Shown here piece by piece: positions 53,040 through 62,722 of a stretch of DNA of 64,000 nucleotides. The notes below the pieces were generated by a model. That model was not told the origin of the DNA. It saw only the letters and a program-made list of their open reading frames with translations, and made no database searches. The stretch lies in contig NZ_CABVIX010000005.1 in assembly GCF_902498185.1 (NCBI RefSeq), positions 273,077 to 337,076 on the forward strand. The letters are read 5' to 3'. The DNA is from Pseudomonas fluorescens. GTDB taxonomy: Bacteria; Pseudomonadota; Gammaproteobacteria; Pseudomonadales; Pseudomonadaceae. The position numbers were made by a program, and so were the translations under genes. Numbering within the stretch: position 1 is the stretch's first letter; each line of letters begins with the position of its first letter.

Positions 53040-55457
53040 ATGAACCAAGCACAGCGCGCCTCTGGCGCCACCTCTTTGATTCTGGTCGGCCTGGGCGTGA
53101 TCATCGCCCTGCTCGGCCTTGCCCTGGCGGCCGGCGGCATCAAGCTCGCCGGTCTCGGGGGTTCGTGGTACTTCCTGATCGGCGGCGTGGTCATGGCCCT
53201 TGCCGGTATCCTCATTGCCCTGCGCAAGACGGCGGGTGCCTGGCTTTTCGCGGCGTTCCTGGTCGGTACCGCCGTGTGGGCAGTGGCCGATGTGGGCCTG
53301 GTGTTCTGGCCGCTGTTCTCGCGCATCTTCATGTTCGGCGCGATCGGCATGGTGGTGGCGCTGGTCTATCCCTTGCTGTCGCGCGCCAATGGTGGCGCGC
53401 CGGGCCGCGCGGCCTACGGCGTGGCGGGTGTGATGGCGGTGGCGCTGGTGATCGCGGCGGGCAACATGTTTGTCGCACACCCCACCGTCGCCCCAACTGG
53501 CAAAGGCCCTGGCCTGACCCCCGTGGAACCTGGGCAGGCACAGAAGGACTGGGCCCACTACGGCAACACCGAAGGGGGCAGCCGCTTCGCCGCGCTGGAC
53601 CAGATCAACCGCGACAACGTCGACAAGCTCAAGGTCGCCTGGACCTATCACACCGGTGATATCGCCGAGAGCGATGGCAATGGCGCAGAAGACCAGTTGA
53701 CCCCCCTGCAGATCGGCAACAAGGTGTTTATCTGCACCCCGCACAACAACCTGATCGCCCTCGATGCCGACACGGGCAAGGAACTGTGGAAAAACGCGAT
53801 CAACGCCAAGGCCGCTGTCTGGCAGCGTTGCCGTGGCATGGCCTACTTCGACGCCACTGCGCCGCTGGCCCAACCGTCGCAGCCCAACAGCTCGCAAGTG
53901 ACCGCAGCGGTGGTACCCGCCGGTGCCAACTGCCAGCGCCGCCTGCTGACCAACACGATCGATGCCCGCCTGATCGCGGTCGATGCCGACACGGGGGAGT
54001 TCTGCCAGGGCTTCGGCAGCAACGGTCAGGTCGACCTGAAAGCCGGCCTGGGCAATGTGCCCGATGCCTACTACCAGCTGTCATCCGCACCGCTCATGGC
54101 GGGTAGCACCGTCGTGGTCGGCGGCCGCGTGGCCGATAACGTCCAGACCGACATGCCCGGTGGCGTGATCCGTGGCTTCGATGTGATCACCGGCGCCATG
54201 CGCTGGGCGTTCGATCCGGGCAACCCGCAAGACCGCAATGCCCCGGCCGACGGCAGCACCTATGTGCGCAGCACGCCGAACAGCTGGGCGCCGATGTCCT
54301 ACGATCCAGCGATGAACACCGTCTTCCTGCCGATGGGCAGTTCCTCCACCGACATCTACGGCGTCGAACGCACCCGCCTCGACCACACCTACGGTGCCTC
54401 GGTGCTGGCGCTGGATGCGACCAGCGGTGAAGAAAAGTGGGTCTACCAGACCGTTCACAACGATCTCTGGGACTTCGACCTGCCGATGCAACCAAGCCTG
54501 ATCGACTTCACCAAGCCGGACGGCCAGACGGTGCCAGCACTGGTCATCGGAACCAAGGCCGGGCAGATCTACGTGCTCGACCGTGCCACCGGCCAGCCGC
54601 TGACCAAGGTCGAAGACGTCAAGGTCAAGCCAGGCAACATCCCCAACGAGCCCTACTCGCCCACCCAGCCCAAGTCGGTCGGCATGCCGCAGGTCGGCGC
54701 ACAGACCCTGTCTGAATCCGACATGTGGGGCGCAACCCCGTACGACCAGCTGCTGTGCCGTATCGATTTCAAACAGATGCGCTACGACGGCCTGTACACC
54801 GCCCCGGGCACTGACAAGTCACTGAGCTTCCCAGGTTCGCTGGGCGGCATGAACTGGGGCAGCATCTCCACCGACCCGGTGCACGGTTTCATCTTTGTCA
54901 ATGACATGCGCCTGGGCCTGTGGATCCAGATGGTTCCCGCGCAGAAGAACGCCCAGGCTTCGTCCGGTGGTGAAGCGCTGAACACCGGCATGGGCGCGGT
55001 ACCGCTCAAGGGCACCCCGTATGCCGTGAACAAGAACCGCTTCCTGTCGGTAGCCGGCATTCCGTGCCAGGCACCACCGTTCGGTACCCTGACCGCCATT
55101 GACATGAAGACTCAGAAAGTCGCCTGGCAAGTGCCGGTCGGCACTGTCGAGGACACTGGCCCGCTGGGTATCCGCATGCACCTGCCGATCAAGATCGGCC
55201 TGCCTACCCTGGGCGGCACCCTGTCGACCCAAGGCGGCCTGATCTTCATCGCCGGGACCCAGGACTTCTACCTGCGCGCCTTCAACAGCGGCAACGGTGA
55301 AGAAGTCTGGAAGGCCCGCCTGCCGGTTGGCAGCCAGGGCGGCCCGATGACCTACGTCTCGCCGAAGACCGGCAAGCAGTACGTCGTCATCACTGCAGGC
55401 GGCGCCCGCCAGTCCAGCGACCGTGGCGACTACGTCATGGCCTACGCACTGCCGTAA
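53040..55457 (+). CDS. gcd: Membrane-bound PQQ-dependent glucose dehydrogenase
   Basis: 805 residues. Five membrane helices in the first ~145 residues (LILVGLGVIIALLGLALAAG and onward), then an eight-blade PQQ propeller in the periplasm. It contains WAHYGNTEGGSRFAALDQIN, HNDLWDFDLPMQPSLIDF with the catalytic Asp, and GMNWGSISTDPVHGFIFVN. It oxidises glucose to gluconolactone, passing electrons to ubiquinone, the entry of the Pseudomonas peripheral glucose pathway. Followed by terminators, then oprB for glucose entry through the outer membrane. Confidence 0.95.
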   Translation: MNQAQRASGATSLILVGLGVIIALLGLALAAGGIKLAGLGGSWYFLIGGVVMALAGILIALRKTAGAWLFAAFLVGTAVWAVADVGLVFWPLFSRIFMFGAIGMVVALVYPLLSRANGGAPGRAAYGVAGVMAVALVIAAGNMFVAHPTVAPTGKGPGLTPVEPGQAQKDWAHYGNTEGGSRFAALDQINRDNVDKLKVAWTYHTGDIAESDGNGAEDQLTPLQIGNKVFICTPHNNLIALDADTGKELWKNAINAKAAVWQRCRGMAYFDATAPLAQPSQPNSSQVTAAVVPAGANCQRRLLTNTIDARLIAVDADTGEFCQGFGSNGQVDLKAGLGNVPDAYYQLSSAPLMAGSTVVVGGRVADNVQTDMPGGVIRGFDVITGAMRWAFDPGNPQDRNAPADGSTYVRSTPNSWAPMSYDPAMNTVFLPMGSSSTDIYGVERTRLDHTYGASVLALDATSGEEKWVYQTVHNDLWDFDLPMQPSLIDFTKPDGQTVPALVIGTKAGQIYVLDRATGQPLTKVEDVKVKPGNIPNEPYSPTQPKSVGMPQVGAQTLSESDMWGATPYDQLLCRIDFKQMRYDGLYTAPGTDKSLSFPGSLGGMNWGSISTDPVHGFIFVNDMRLGLWIQMVPAQKNAQASSGGEALNTGMGAVPLKGTPYAVNKNRFLSVAGIPCQAPPFGTLTAIDMKTQKVAWQVPVGTVEDTGPLGIRMHLPIKIGLPTLGGTLSTQGGLIFIAGTQDFYLRAFNSGNGEEVWKARLPVGSQGGPMTYVSPKTGKQYVVITAGGARQSSDRGDYVMAYALP

Positions 55458-55463
55458 GCCAGC

Positions 55464-55525
55464 GCACCTGCCCTTGCGGGCAGGTGCCGAGTTTTCGCGC
55501 GGTGCCTCAGGGCGCCGCGCTTTTA
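55464..55525 (+). terminator. Two terminator hairpins between gcd and oprB
   Basis: First: GCACCTGCCC-TTGC-GGGCAGGTGC (55464-55487), followed by CGAGTTTT. Second: GCGCGGTGCC-TCAG-GGCGCCGCGC with one G-U pair (55497-55520), followed by TTTTA. Transcription of oprB probably begins anew or by read-through. Confidence 0.8.
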
Positions 55526-55564
55526 TTTCCGATCCCTCGTTCGCGATTCCGTGGAAGTTTGCGC

Positions 55565-56851
55565 ATGTCCTCCGCTAACCGTTTTTCCCCTGCCCGCCTC
55601 CTGCTGGCAGTGACCTGCAGCACAGCGCTGCCCGCCTTGGCCGACACTGGCTCGGACCTCCTGACCCGCAACACCCTGACCGGTGACTGGGGTGGACTGC
55701 GCCATGAACTGGATGACGATGGCGTCCGTTTCACGGGCGACTACAGCGGTGAAACCGCCTACAACGCCCATGGCGGCATTCACCGCTCGGCTCGCTATTC
55801 GCAGAACATCAAGCTGGGCGTGCAGTTCGACCTGAGCAAGCTGTACGGCCTGGACAACGGCGGCAAAGTGCAACTGACGATCAACGACCGGCGCGGCAAC
55901 AGTGCTTCCGAAGACCTGGTTGGCAACCGCCTGCCCATCCAGGAAAACTACGGTGGCCTCTACACTCGCCTGACGGAGCTGAGCTATGAGCGAACCCTGT
56001 TCACCCCAGCGCTCAACGTCAAGCTTGGCTACATGGCGATGGGCAATGATATCGGCGTGCTCGACACCGGTATTCTGTGCAACTTCATGAATGCCGGCTT
56101 CTGCGGTCACCCACTGAACATGTCCGGTGGCAGCGGCTGGACCAACTACCCGAATGCCCGTCTGGGTGTGCGCGTCAAATACGATTTCTCCCCTTCATGG
56201 CAACTGCGCGCTGCCGCGTTCAACGTCGACCCCGAAAGCAACGGCAACTCCAGCCGTGCCTGGCACCTGGGGCCCAAGCACACGACCGGCACAGTGGTAC
56301 CGCTGGAGCTGGTCTACAAACACCAGAGCGAACTGCCGGGCGAGTACAAGCTGGGCTATTACTACGACAGCTCGGACGTCAAACGCATTGGCAGTGATGA
56401 GGAAGTGGCCGGGCGCGGGGGCCATTACTTCGTGTTCGACCAGGCTGTGTGGAATTCTGAATCCTCCCCAGGCCGCACGCTGCACGCCTTCGGCCAGTAC
56501 TCGGCAGCGAGTAGCGCGGCCTCGCCGTTCTCCAAGTGGTATGGCACTGGCGTAGTGCTGTACAAGCCATTCGCAAACCGCCCGCGCGACACCGTGGCCC
56601 TGGGTTATGGCCGCGCCGTTCCCAATCCCCGAAGCCGGGATGTGCTGCAGGATGCAAGCCTGTCCCAAGGCGAAGCGTTCCCCAACCTGGACAGCGCCGA
56701 GCAACTGATCGAGCTGAGCTATGGGTATCAGGCAACGCCATGGCTGCTGCTGCGCCCGGACGTGCAGTACATCATCGAGCCAGGTGCATTCTCGGGTGAA
56801 AATATCGACAACGCACTGGTACTGGGTCTTCAGGTCAGGGCGAGCTTCTGA
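55565..56851 (+). CDS. oprB: Carbohydrate-selective porin OprB
   Basis: 428 residues, with a signal peptide ending at TALPALADTG (~27). The mature start LTGDWGGLRHELDDDGVRFT is the OprB signature, followed by alternating beta strands and a C-terminal Phe (DNALVLGLQVRASF). It admits glucose and related sugars across the outer membrane and pairs with gcd. The start ATG at 55565 is followed directly by the leader; upstream in-frame codons overlap the terminator region. A perfect hairpin (CAGCAGGCGCCTGCTG at 56907-56922) before CTTTATTT may terminate it. Confidence 0.94.
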   Translation: MSSANRFSPARLLLAVTCSTALPALADTGSDLLTRNTLTGDWGGLRHELDDDGVRFTGDYSGETAYNAHGGIHRSARYSQNIKLGVQFDLSKLYGLDNGGKVQLTINDRRGNSASEDLVGNRLPIQENYGGLYTRLTELSYERTLFTPALNVKLGYMAMGNDIGVLDTGILCNFMNAGFCGHPLNMSGGSGWTNYPNARLGVRVKYDFSPSWQLRAAAFNVDPESNGNSSRAWHLGPKHTTGTVVPLELVYKHQSELPGEYKLGYYYDSSDVKRIGSDEEVAGRGGHYFVFDQAVWNSESSPGRTLHAFGQYSAASSAASPFSKWYGTGVVLYKPFANRPRDTVALGYGRAVPNPRSRDVLQDASLSQGEAFPNLDSAEQLIELSYGYQATPWLLLRPDVQYIIEPGAFSGENIDNALVLGLQVRASF

Positions 56852-56966
56852 CCTGAAATTTTCCACGGACCTGCTCGTCAAGACCTGACCTGCGCTACCA
56901 TCGCAACAGCAGGCGCCTGCTGCTTTATTTGCGGGCGCCAATCACTGTGGGGTGTTAGGGATAGAC

Positions 56967-58775
56967 ATGGCGAAATGGCTTGAAGGCGGCGGACTGATGG
57001 CTGAGCACATCCGCCGATACGACTGGGCATCCACCCCCCTGGGCCCGCTGGAAGGCTGGCCAGATTGCCTCAAGACCACCGTGGCGTTGTGTCTGGCCTC
57101 ACGCTTTCCCCAGGCAATCCTGTGGGGCCCGGACCTTGTAACCCTGCATAACGACTCCTTCTCCAGCATCCTGGGTGGCAAGCCCCTGGCGCTTGGTCGC
57201 CCATTCCGGGACGTCTGGCAAGAAGCCTGGAGCGATATCGGCACCATGACAGACCTTGCCATGGCCGGCCAGGCAGTGTTCATCGAGGATTTCCCGCTGG
57301 TCATTCAGCGTAGCGGTGAGCCTGAGCAGGCCTATTTCACGTTCTGCTACAGCCCTATCCGCGATCAGGATGGCCAGGTCGTCGGCATGCTCGACACGGT
57401 TACCGAGACCACGGCGGCGGTACTGGCAAATCGTCGCCTGTGCTTTCTCGATGAACTGGGACGCACGGTAACCGACGTCACCGACCCTGGCGTGATCATG
57501 GCCACCACCACCCGTATGCTCGGCGAACACCTGCAGTTATCGAGCTGCGCCTATGCCCTCATGGCCCCGGACGAAAATGCCTTCACCATTTGCGGGGACT
57601 GGGTCGCGCCGGGCTCGCCGCACCTGCTGGGTGAATATCGCCTGGCTGATTTCGGGCAGCTGGCGGTCAGCAAACTGCGCACCGGCCAGCCGTTGGTGAT
57701 CAACGACAACCTCACGGAGCTGGCGCCCGATGAAGCGGCCACCTTCCAGGCCATCGGCATCACCGCGACGATCTGCATGCCGCTGGTCAAGTCCGGCCGC
57801 CTGACCGCACTCATGGCCATCCACGACAAGGCGCCGAGAGCCTGGAGCCCTTACGAGCTGGGCTTGCTCAGCGAAGTGACCGAGCGCTGCTGGGCGCACA
57901 TCGAACGGGTGCAATCCGACGCCGAAGTACACCAGACCCTAGCCGCGCTGGAAGCCTTGAACGCCACGCTCGAGCAACGCGTCGATGAGCGCACTTCACA
58001 GCTGCTGCACACCGAGGCTGTGCTGCGCCAGGCCCAGAAGCTCGAAGCCATGGGCCAATTGACCGGTGGCGTCGCCCATGACTTCAACAACCTGCTCACT
58101 ATCATTCGCTCGGCGCTGCATTTCCTGCAACGCAAGGAGCTGGCCGATGACCGCCGCAAGCGCTATCTCAAGACGGTCGCCGACTCGGTCGAGCGCGGTG
58201 CCAAGCTGACCGCCCAACTGCTCGCCTTCGCCCGGCGCCAGGCATTGACACCTGAGGTCTTCGACGCGGGTCACCGGCTTGAGGCGATCGCCGATCTTCT
58301 CGACACGGCCACCGGCACACGCGTGCACGTCGAGCTCGACCTGCCGGACACCCCATGTTTTATCCGGGCCGACCTGGGACAGCTGGATACCGCCATCATC
58401 AACATGGCGATCAATGGCCGGGATGCAATGGACGGTGAGGGCAAACTGATTCTCAGGCTTGAGGCCGACCAGCGCATGCCCGCTGCCGAGGGCGACAGCG
58501 CCCAGGACATACTTTTCGCCGCCATTTCGGTTATCGACACCGGCTCCGGCATCGCCCCGCAGCTGCTCGAGCGAATCTTCGACCCGTTTTTCACTACCAA
58601 GGCGGCTGGCCAGGGCACCGGGCTCGGTCTGTCACAGGTGTTCGGCTTCGCCAAGCAATCGGGCGGAGACGTGCTGGTGAGCAGCACCGAAGGGCGGGGC
58701 ACCACCTTCACTCTCTACTTGCCCCATGGCGACCCCACACCTTCGGAAAACCAGGGCGCTTCTTTCAATCGCTAG
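56967..58775 (+). CDS. PAS-GAF sensor histidine kinase
   Basis: 602 residues, cytoplasmic. PAS-like domain ~1-145 ([35 protein letters not shown]), GAF domain ~150-310, coiled coil, HisKA with [14 protein letters not shown], and HATPase with [34 protein letters not shown] and [12 protein letters not shown]. No membrane segment; it may sense light, redox or a small molecule. The first kinase of a convergent paralogous pair. The ATG at 56967 has AGGGA; the GTG at 56952 is less likely. It overlaps the neighbour's 3' end by 11 bp. Confidence 0.9.
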   Translation: MAKWLEGGGLMAEHIRRYDWASTPLGPLEGWPDCLKTTVALCLASRFPQAILWGPDLVTLHNDSFSSILGGKPLALGRPFRDVWQEAWSDIGTMTDLAMAGQAVFIEDFPLVIQRSGEPEQAYFTFCYSPIRDQDGQVVGMLDTVTETTAAVLANRRLCFLDELGRTVTDVTDPGVIMATTTRMLGEHLQLSSCAYALMAPDENAFTICGDWVAPGSPHLLGEYRLADFGQLAVSKLRTGQPLVINDNLTELAPDEAATFQAIGITATICMPLVKSGRLTALMAIHDKAPRAWSPYELGLLSEVTERCWAHIERVQSDAEVHQTLAALEALNATLEQRVDERTSQLLHTEAVLRQAQKLEAMGQLTGGVAHDFNNLLTIIRSALHFLQRKELADDRRKRYLKTVADSVERGAKLTAQLLAFARRQALTPEVFDAGHRLEAIADLLDTATGTRVHVELDLPDTPCFIRADLGQLDTAIINMAINGRDAMDGEGKLILRLEADQRMPAAEGDSAQDILFAAISVIDTGSGIAPQLLERIFDPFFTTKAAGQGTGLGLSQVFGFAKQSGGDVLVSSTEGRGTTFTLYLPHGDPTPSENQGASFNR

Positions 58776-60987
58776 CCTCGGCCTCCCGACGCGACAGCAA
58801 ATGCGCCAGGCTCTTGGCCAGCTCGGCGCGCCGAAACGGCTTGCGCAGCACCTCGAAACCACGCAGCTCGCGTGGGGTAAGGTTGGCGTATCCAGTGATG
58901 ATCAGTACTGGCAGCTCGGGGAAGCGCTCACGCAGTTCCTGCGCAAATTGCACGCCTGTCTTGATAGCCATGATGTGATCAGTGACGAGGGCATCCGGTC
59001 GTAGCCCGTCTTCGATCAGCTGCAGGGCCTGCGCCGCATCAGCGGCTTCGGTCACCTCGTACCCCAGGTCGCGCAATTGCAGAGCCGTGGTGTGGCGAAC
59101 GATTTCCTCATCATCGACCAATAGCACCTGGTTTGCGCCGGGCGCTACCCCTACCTCGTAGCCATCACTGCCAGGGCTCGGAGCAAGCACCTCACTGATG
59201 GGCAGCCAGATGGTCGCCTCGGTGCCCTCCCCGGCCCTGGAGTGAATGCTGAAGCCACCCCCCGACTGAAGCGCGAGTCCCTGCACCATGGGTAACCCGA
59301 GTCCAGTACCCTTGCCCACCGTCTTGGTGGAATAGAATGGCTCGATGCAACGCTTGAGCACTTCTTCATCCATGCCACTGCCACTGTCGCTGACCTGCAG
59401 CCATACGTAGCGTCCCTCGGCAAGTGGCCCCTGGCGTCCGTCATGCCTGCGCTCCTCCCCCGCGCGCAACAGTAACCGCCCACCCTCGGCCATGGCGTCC
59501 CGCGCATTGACGACAAGGTTGAGAATAGCCAGCTCCAGCTGGTGAGGGTCGACCACAACCGCAGGCAACGCCGGATCGATGAGGTTCACCAACTCGATGG
59601 TTGGCCCGATGGAGCGCGACATCAATTCCTGCATATCATTGACCAATGCCGCCAGTGCCACGGCCTGGGGCTTGAGGGTCTGCCGGCGGGCGAAGCTCAG
59701 CAGCCGACCCACCAGCACCCGCGCCCGGTCCGCCGAGAGCAGCGCGCCGTCGATGAGCCTGGTGGAACGCTCATCCTCCTGACGCCGGCGAATCAGCTCC
59801 AGCGACGCAATGATGGGCGTCAGCATGTTGTTGAAGTCATGGGCAATGCCCCCGGTAAGCTGTCCGACCATTTCCATCTTGCGCGCTTCGTGCAATTGCT
59901 GCATCGCCGCTTCGCGTTGCGCAAACATGGCAGCCGCACGCGCCTCCAGGTTTTCGTTGATCGCCAGCAGCTCTGCCTCGGCATTGATCCTTGCCGTTAC
60001 ATCGATGCGCAGGGCTCGCTCGGCTCTCGCATGGATTATCGCGGACCAGATGCGCTTGGCCGTCTCCTCGACGAGTTCGCGCACATCCTCCACGAACACA
60101 TGAGGAGGCTGGAAGTGCACGGCAAGCATTCCCTCGAGACCGCCAGCGCGCAGGATAGGGACATGCAAGGTAGACGTCAGGTCGACGCCGCTGGACGCAT
60201 AACCCCGGTGTACGCTGCGGCCCTCGCGCAGGGAGGTAAGCAAATCATGGCCAAAGTCCTGGTACCGATGTTCGCCCACCACCGAGGGCATGCCATCGAC
60301 CCAGTCCTGTCGCACCTTGAAGCTCGCGCCATCGCTGTTGTCCTCGCCGAAGAACACCCGGGCGGCGCCGAGCTCTTTGCCGAGCTTGCATATGGCGTAG
60401 GCTTCGATCTCCTCCGCTTCGGACAGCGTCGGCAGCGCCTGGCCCAGTTCCAGCAGAAATGCCTGGCGCCGCTGAAACTGCACGCGTTCGGTGGTTTCGG
60501 TGACGATGCAGAGGACCCCGCCGACGTCGCCATTGGCATCGCGCACCGGCGAGTAGGAGACATCGAAGTAGGCTGTCTCCCCCAGCCCGCGCCGTTCTAT
60601 GTAGAACGGTCGGTCCTTGGCCGAAAAGGTTTCGCCGGTCTCTCGCACCCCGCGAAGAAGCGGCCCGAGGTCGTCCCAGAGCTCAAGCCAGTTTTCCATC
60701 GCAGGTCGGCCCAGCGCGCGCGGGTGCTTGCCGCCGATCGTCGGCGCGTACGCGTCATTGTAGAGGGCCACGAACTGCTCGCCCCAGAACAGCACGATCT
60801 GCGCCTGGGCTGGAAGAATCGTGGCCATGATCATTTTCAAGCTGGCCGGCCAGCTCTGCGGGGGGCCCAACGGCGAATCTGCCCAGTCCATATCTTCCAG
60901 CAAGGCACTCATCATGCCGCCGTTGAGCAAGAAGCTCACCGGTTTTCTCTGGACGCCATCCGAGTCGTTTTCCAGAAGTGATTTCAT
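58765..60987 (-). CDS. PAS-GAF hybrid histidine kinase with C-terminal receiver
   Basis: 740 residues. Same plan as the convergent kinase: PAS-like N-domain (MDWADSPLGPPQSWPASLKM, VLFWGEQFVALYNDAYAPTI), GAF ~185-330, HisKA with IAHDFNNMLTPIIASLELIR, and HATPase with NLVVNARDAMAEGG and GTGLGLPMVQGLA. An added receiver follows (VLLVDDEEIVRHTTALQLRD, Asp in DALVTDHIMAIKTG, Lys in VLRKPFRRAE). The receiver DHIM in place of DxxM is as in related hybrids. The start ATG at 60987 was chosen from the PAS N-terminus; the frame is open further upstream. Input unknown. Confidence 0.9.
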   Translation of the reverse strand: MKSLLENDSDGVQRKPVSFLLNGGMMSALLEDMDWADSPLGPPQSWPASLKMIMATILPAQAQIVLFWGEQFVALYNDAYAPTIGGKHPRALGRPAMENWLELWDDLGPLLRGVRETGETFSAKDRPFYIERRGLGETAYFDVSYSPVRDANGDVGGVLCIVTETTERVQFQRRQAFLLELGQALPTLSEAEEIEAYAICKLGKELGAARVFFGEDNSDGASFKVRQDWVDGMPSVVGEHRYQDFGHDLLTSLREGRSVHRGYASSGVDLTSTLHVPILRAGGLEGMLAVHFQPPHVFVEDVRELVEETAKRIWSAIIHARAERALRIDVTARINAEAELLAINENLEARAAAMFAQREAAMQQLHEARKMEMVGQLTGGIAHDFNNMLTPIIASLELIRRRQEDERSTRLIDGALLSADRARVLVGRLLSFARRQTLKPQAVALAALVNDMQELMSRSIGPTIELVNLIDPALPAVVVDPHQLELAILNLVVNARDAMAEGGRLLLRAGEERRHDGRQGPLAEGRYVWLQVSDSGSGMDEEVLKRCIEPFYSTKTVGKGTGLGLPMVQGLALQSGGGFSIHSRAGEGTEATIWLPISEVLAPSPGSDGYEVGVAPGANQVLLVDDEEIVRHTTALQLRDLGYEVTEAADAAQALQLIEDGLRPDALVTDHIMAIKTGVQFAQELRERFPELPVLIITGYANLTPRELRGFEVLRKPFRRAELAKSLAHLLSRREAEASD

Positions 60988-61163
60988 GTCGTATCGCACG
61001 TCAATGGCTGGGCTGATGACACCCGTCTCTGAGTAAGAGGGCGGTGAATCCCTGTCGTTCCGCTGGTCTGGAATCTTTGCACGCGGCGCGCCGCCCATCC
61101 GTCAGCAGGAACGTCAGGAAGGCTTGCGGATTCTTTCGTAAAATCGCAGAGGATTTCAGGGCC

Positions 61164-61340
61164 ATGAGCATAACCCGAGGCGTCACACTCAGCGCAGAGG
61201 AACATCAATTTCTACAGGCGCTCGCCCGTTGGCGCTCTTTCCTGGAGGACCGTGCACTGCGCATGGATTGCCCGGACGTCTATCACGATATCTTGCTGCG
61301 TGAGGCCGATGAGCTCGAGCGCCGGGGCGTGATCAGTTGA
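61164..61340 (+). CDS. Small hypothetical protein (58 residues)
   Basis: Begins MSITRGVTLSAEEHQFLQAL and continues through charged helices (EDRALRMDCPDVYHDILLRE) to ADELERRGVIS. Entirely helical and soluble. The ATG at 61164 has AGAGG-type purines (61149-61153) upstream. It could be a short regulator or toxin-antitoxin-type protein, but no family is recognised. It is divergent from the hybrid kinase (176 bp). Confidence 0.55.
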   Translation: MSITRGVTLSAEEHQFLQALARWRSFLEDRALRMDCPDVYHDILLREADELERRGVIS

Positions 61341-61648
61341 GAGGAATGGCGCGACCTTCGCGTAGAAGCAGATGCGGCCTATTTGCAGGCCGTGGCCGGG
61401 GCGGATTTTCATGGCAATCGCGCGACTTGACGGAGATATCTCCGTTACCTGGCGGACGTAATCTTCGTGCCACTTGCCCTGACGCTAGTTCCATGCCTGC
61501 GCAAAGAAATGTTACAGCGCTCCGTTCGGCAACCCTGACAAGTCGGACTAGGCTCAGACACATGTGATGCCGGGCCCCTCTGACGGCTGCCAAGCCGCCA
61601 TGTCGGAATCACTGTTGCTTGGCAACGTCGACAATCAAGGAGGGGCGC
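61341..61648. other. Region upstream of terC with a perfect palindrome
   Basis: 308 bp without a gene. A 16-bp palindrome, ACGGAGATATCTCCGT, spans 61430-61445 with TTGACG (61427-61432) overlapping its left edge as a possible -35. A strong AGGAGG just before 61649 serves terC. I looked for a yybP-ykoY Mn riboswitch because terC/alx genes often carry one, and did not see its conserved loops. Confidence 0.4.
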
Positions 61649-62722
61649 ATGGCGGCTCTACAGGCATTTCTCTTCACACCATTTCTCGGCACCGAAACCT
61701 GGCTCTGGCTGGTCTTCATCGGCATCGTCATCGGCTTGCTGGTTCTCGACCTCGGCGTGCTCCACCGTACCGACCGAGAGATCGAGATGCGCGAAAGCCT
61801 CCTGCTGTATTCAGGCTATTTCAGCGTGGGCGTGCTGTTTGGCATCTGGGTGTGGTTCGAGCTCGGCTCGCAATCGGCGCTGGAGTTCTATACCGGCTTT
61901 CTCGTCGAACAGTCACTGTCGATGGACAACGTGTTCGTCATGGCGATGATCTTCAGCTTCTTCGCCATCCCTCGCCGCTACCAGCACCGCGTATTGTTCT
62001 GGGGCATTCTCGGCGTCGTGTTCCTGCGGGCAATCATGATCGGCGTCGGCGCCGCGCTGGTGCAGAACTTCGCCTGGGTGCTGTACCTGTTCGGCGCCTT
62101 CCTGCTGATTACCGGCATCAAGATGTTCCTCTCTGGCGAGGACAGTCACCCCGATCTTGCCAGCAACCCGGTATTGCGTTTCGTCCGCAAGCACATGCGC
62201 GTTACCGACCAGATCCACGGGGCGCACTTCTTCGTCCGCCTGACCCCACCTGGCGCGACCCAGTCCTTGCGCTACGCCACCCCGCTGTTCCTGGCCCTGG
62301 TACTGATCGAACTGGCCGACCTGGTGTTCGCCGTGGACAGCGTACCGGCAATCTTCGCCATTACCCAGGACCCTTTCATCGTCTACACCTCGAACATCTT
62401 CGCCATCCTCGGCCTGCGCTCGCTGTACTTTGCCCTGGCCGCGCTGATGCATCGTTTCGTCTACCTCAAGTACGCGCTGGCACTGGTATTGATCTTCATC
62501 GGCTGCAAGATCTTCTACCACGGTCTCATCGGCAGCGTACCGGCGCTGCTGTCGCTTGGGGTGACAATGGCGTTGTTGCTGGGCGGGGTCTTGCTGTCGC
62601 TCTTCAAGACGCGAAGTCAGGTTTCCGGGCCCGCAGGGCGAGGTAATCAATCAATCGACTCACATTTTACTCATCTTGATCATCGCCGCGATAATCATCA
62701 GCCAGACAAATCCGATGGATGA
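61649..62722 (+). CDS. TerC/Alx-family membrane protein (likely metal exporter)
   Basis: 357 residues with about nine membrane helices. Signatures DNVFVMAMIFSFFAIPRRYQ (~98) and LADLVFAVDSVPAIFAITQD carry the conserved Asp residues of the TerC family. Alx-type members export Mn2+ or accompany metal-dependent glycosyl/secreted enzymes. The ATG at 61649 follows AGGAGGGGC and is preferred over one at 61619. The last ~38 residues after the final helix (RSQVSGPAGRGNQSIDSHFT, then a His-rich tail) are read antisense through the next gene and look acquired rather than native. Confidence 0.85.
   Translation: MAALQAFLFTPFLGTETWLWLVFIGIVIGLLVLDLGVLHRTDREIEMRESLLLYSGYFSVGVLFGIWVWFELGSQSALEFYTGFLVEQSLSMDNVFVMAMIFSFFAIPRRYQHRVLFWGILGVVFLRAIMIGVGAALVQNFAWVLYLFGAFLLITGIKMFLSGEDSHPDLASNPVLRFVRKHMRVTDQIHGAHFFVRLTPPGATQSLRYATPLFLALVLIELADLVFAVDSVPAIFAITQDPFIVYTSNIFAILGLRSLYFALAALMHRFVYLKYALALVLIFIGCKIFYHGLIGSVPALLSLGVTMALLLGGVLLSLFKTRSQVSGPAGRGNQSIDSHFTHLDHRRDNHQPDKSDG

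Noticed and set aside
61333..61593. 86-codon minus-strand frame upstream of terC
   Set aside because: Arg/Pro-rich low-quality sequence, overlaps the end of the 58-residue gene, no ribosome site or family.
61446..61648. yybP-ykoY manganese riboswitch ahead of terC
   Set aside because: The gene family makes it plausible, but I could not find the conserved loop sequences or a terminator/anti-terminator.
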